From an uncultured Flavobacterium sp. (GTDB lineage: Bacteria > Bacteroidota > Bacteroidia > Flavobacteriales > Flavobacteriaceae), in NCBI RefSeq assembly GCF_946479975.1, contig NZ_CAMLIX010000294.1:1-5294 (forward strand): 5,294 nucleotides of DNA. Reading direction: 5' to 3'. Under the pieces are notes generated by a model. The model had not been told where the DNA came from. It did no database searches and worked only from the letters and a program-made list of their open reading frames with translations. Below are positions 5,284 to 5,294 of this stretch, one piece after another; positions within the stretch are counted from its first letter, which is position 1; the number at the start of each line of letters is the position of its first letter. A program made the position numbers and the translations under genes.

Positions 5284-5294
5284 ATTAAACCTTT

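Noticed and set aside
1..5294. Mobile element, CRISPR array, toxin-antitoxin or phage-defence system
   Set aside because: No transposase, regularly spaced repeats, small gene pairs or nuclease/helicase domains of such systems are present; all large frames belong to ordinary housekeeping, sensor or envelope families.

Overview
The window looks like chromosomal DNA of a Flavobacterium-type member of the Bacteroidota. The evidence is AT-rich sequence, promoters of the Bacteroidota form (TTTG, about 17 nt, TAnnTTTG) in place of E. coli-type -35/-10 boxes, start codons with A-rich leaders and no Shine-Dalgarno sequence, and protein families typical of that group. I see no tRNA, rRNA, CRISPR array, insertion sequence or phage gene. 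It reads as an ordinary housekeeping and envelope locus, and I did not find a clearly new biological system.

Left part, minus strand: a probable gene start runs off the left edge (position 29 downwards) behind a good -7 element. Next come ruvX (YqgF family, rRNA processing / Holliday-junction resolvase-like) with its own promoter, and a stand-alone PAS-domain protein resembling the sensor domain of the aerotaxis receptor Aer. The PAS gene ends in an oriented hairpin terminator, so it and ruvX are separate transcription units. A 262-nt divergent spacer, rich in inverted repeats, separates the PAS gene from dapD.

Middle, plus strand: dapD (tetrahydrodipicolinate N-succinyltransferase, lysine and meso-diaminopimelate synthesis) has a textbook Bacteroidota promoter and an 18-bp perfect hairpin terminator. 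Right after it lies a tight two-gene unit, a GT9 heptosyltransferase-like enzyme and a GT2 WaaE/KdtX-like enzyme, 6 nt apart.

Right part: convergent with the GT2 gene, and only 20 nt from its stop, is a minus-strand gene for a small kinase-fold protein of the Kdo/lipopolysaccharide kinase type. The two glycosyltransferases and the kinase together suggest a locus that builds and phosphorylates the inner core of lipopolysaccharide or lipooligosaccharide at the cytoplasmic face of the inner membrane. DapD supplies the peptidoglycan cross-linking amino acid, so much of the window serves the cell envelope.

The points most worth a second look are the orphan Aer-like PAS protein with its acidic and aromatic/basic tail, the inverted repeats in the divergent spacer, the His-to-Asn change in the GT9 donor motif, the kinase's unusual catalytic loop and basic tail, and the lack of a well-placed promoter before the GT9 gene.
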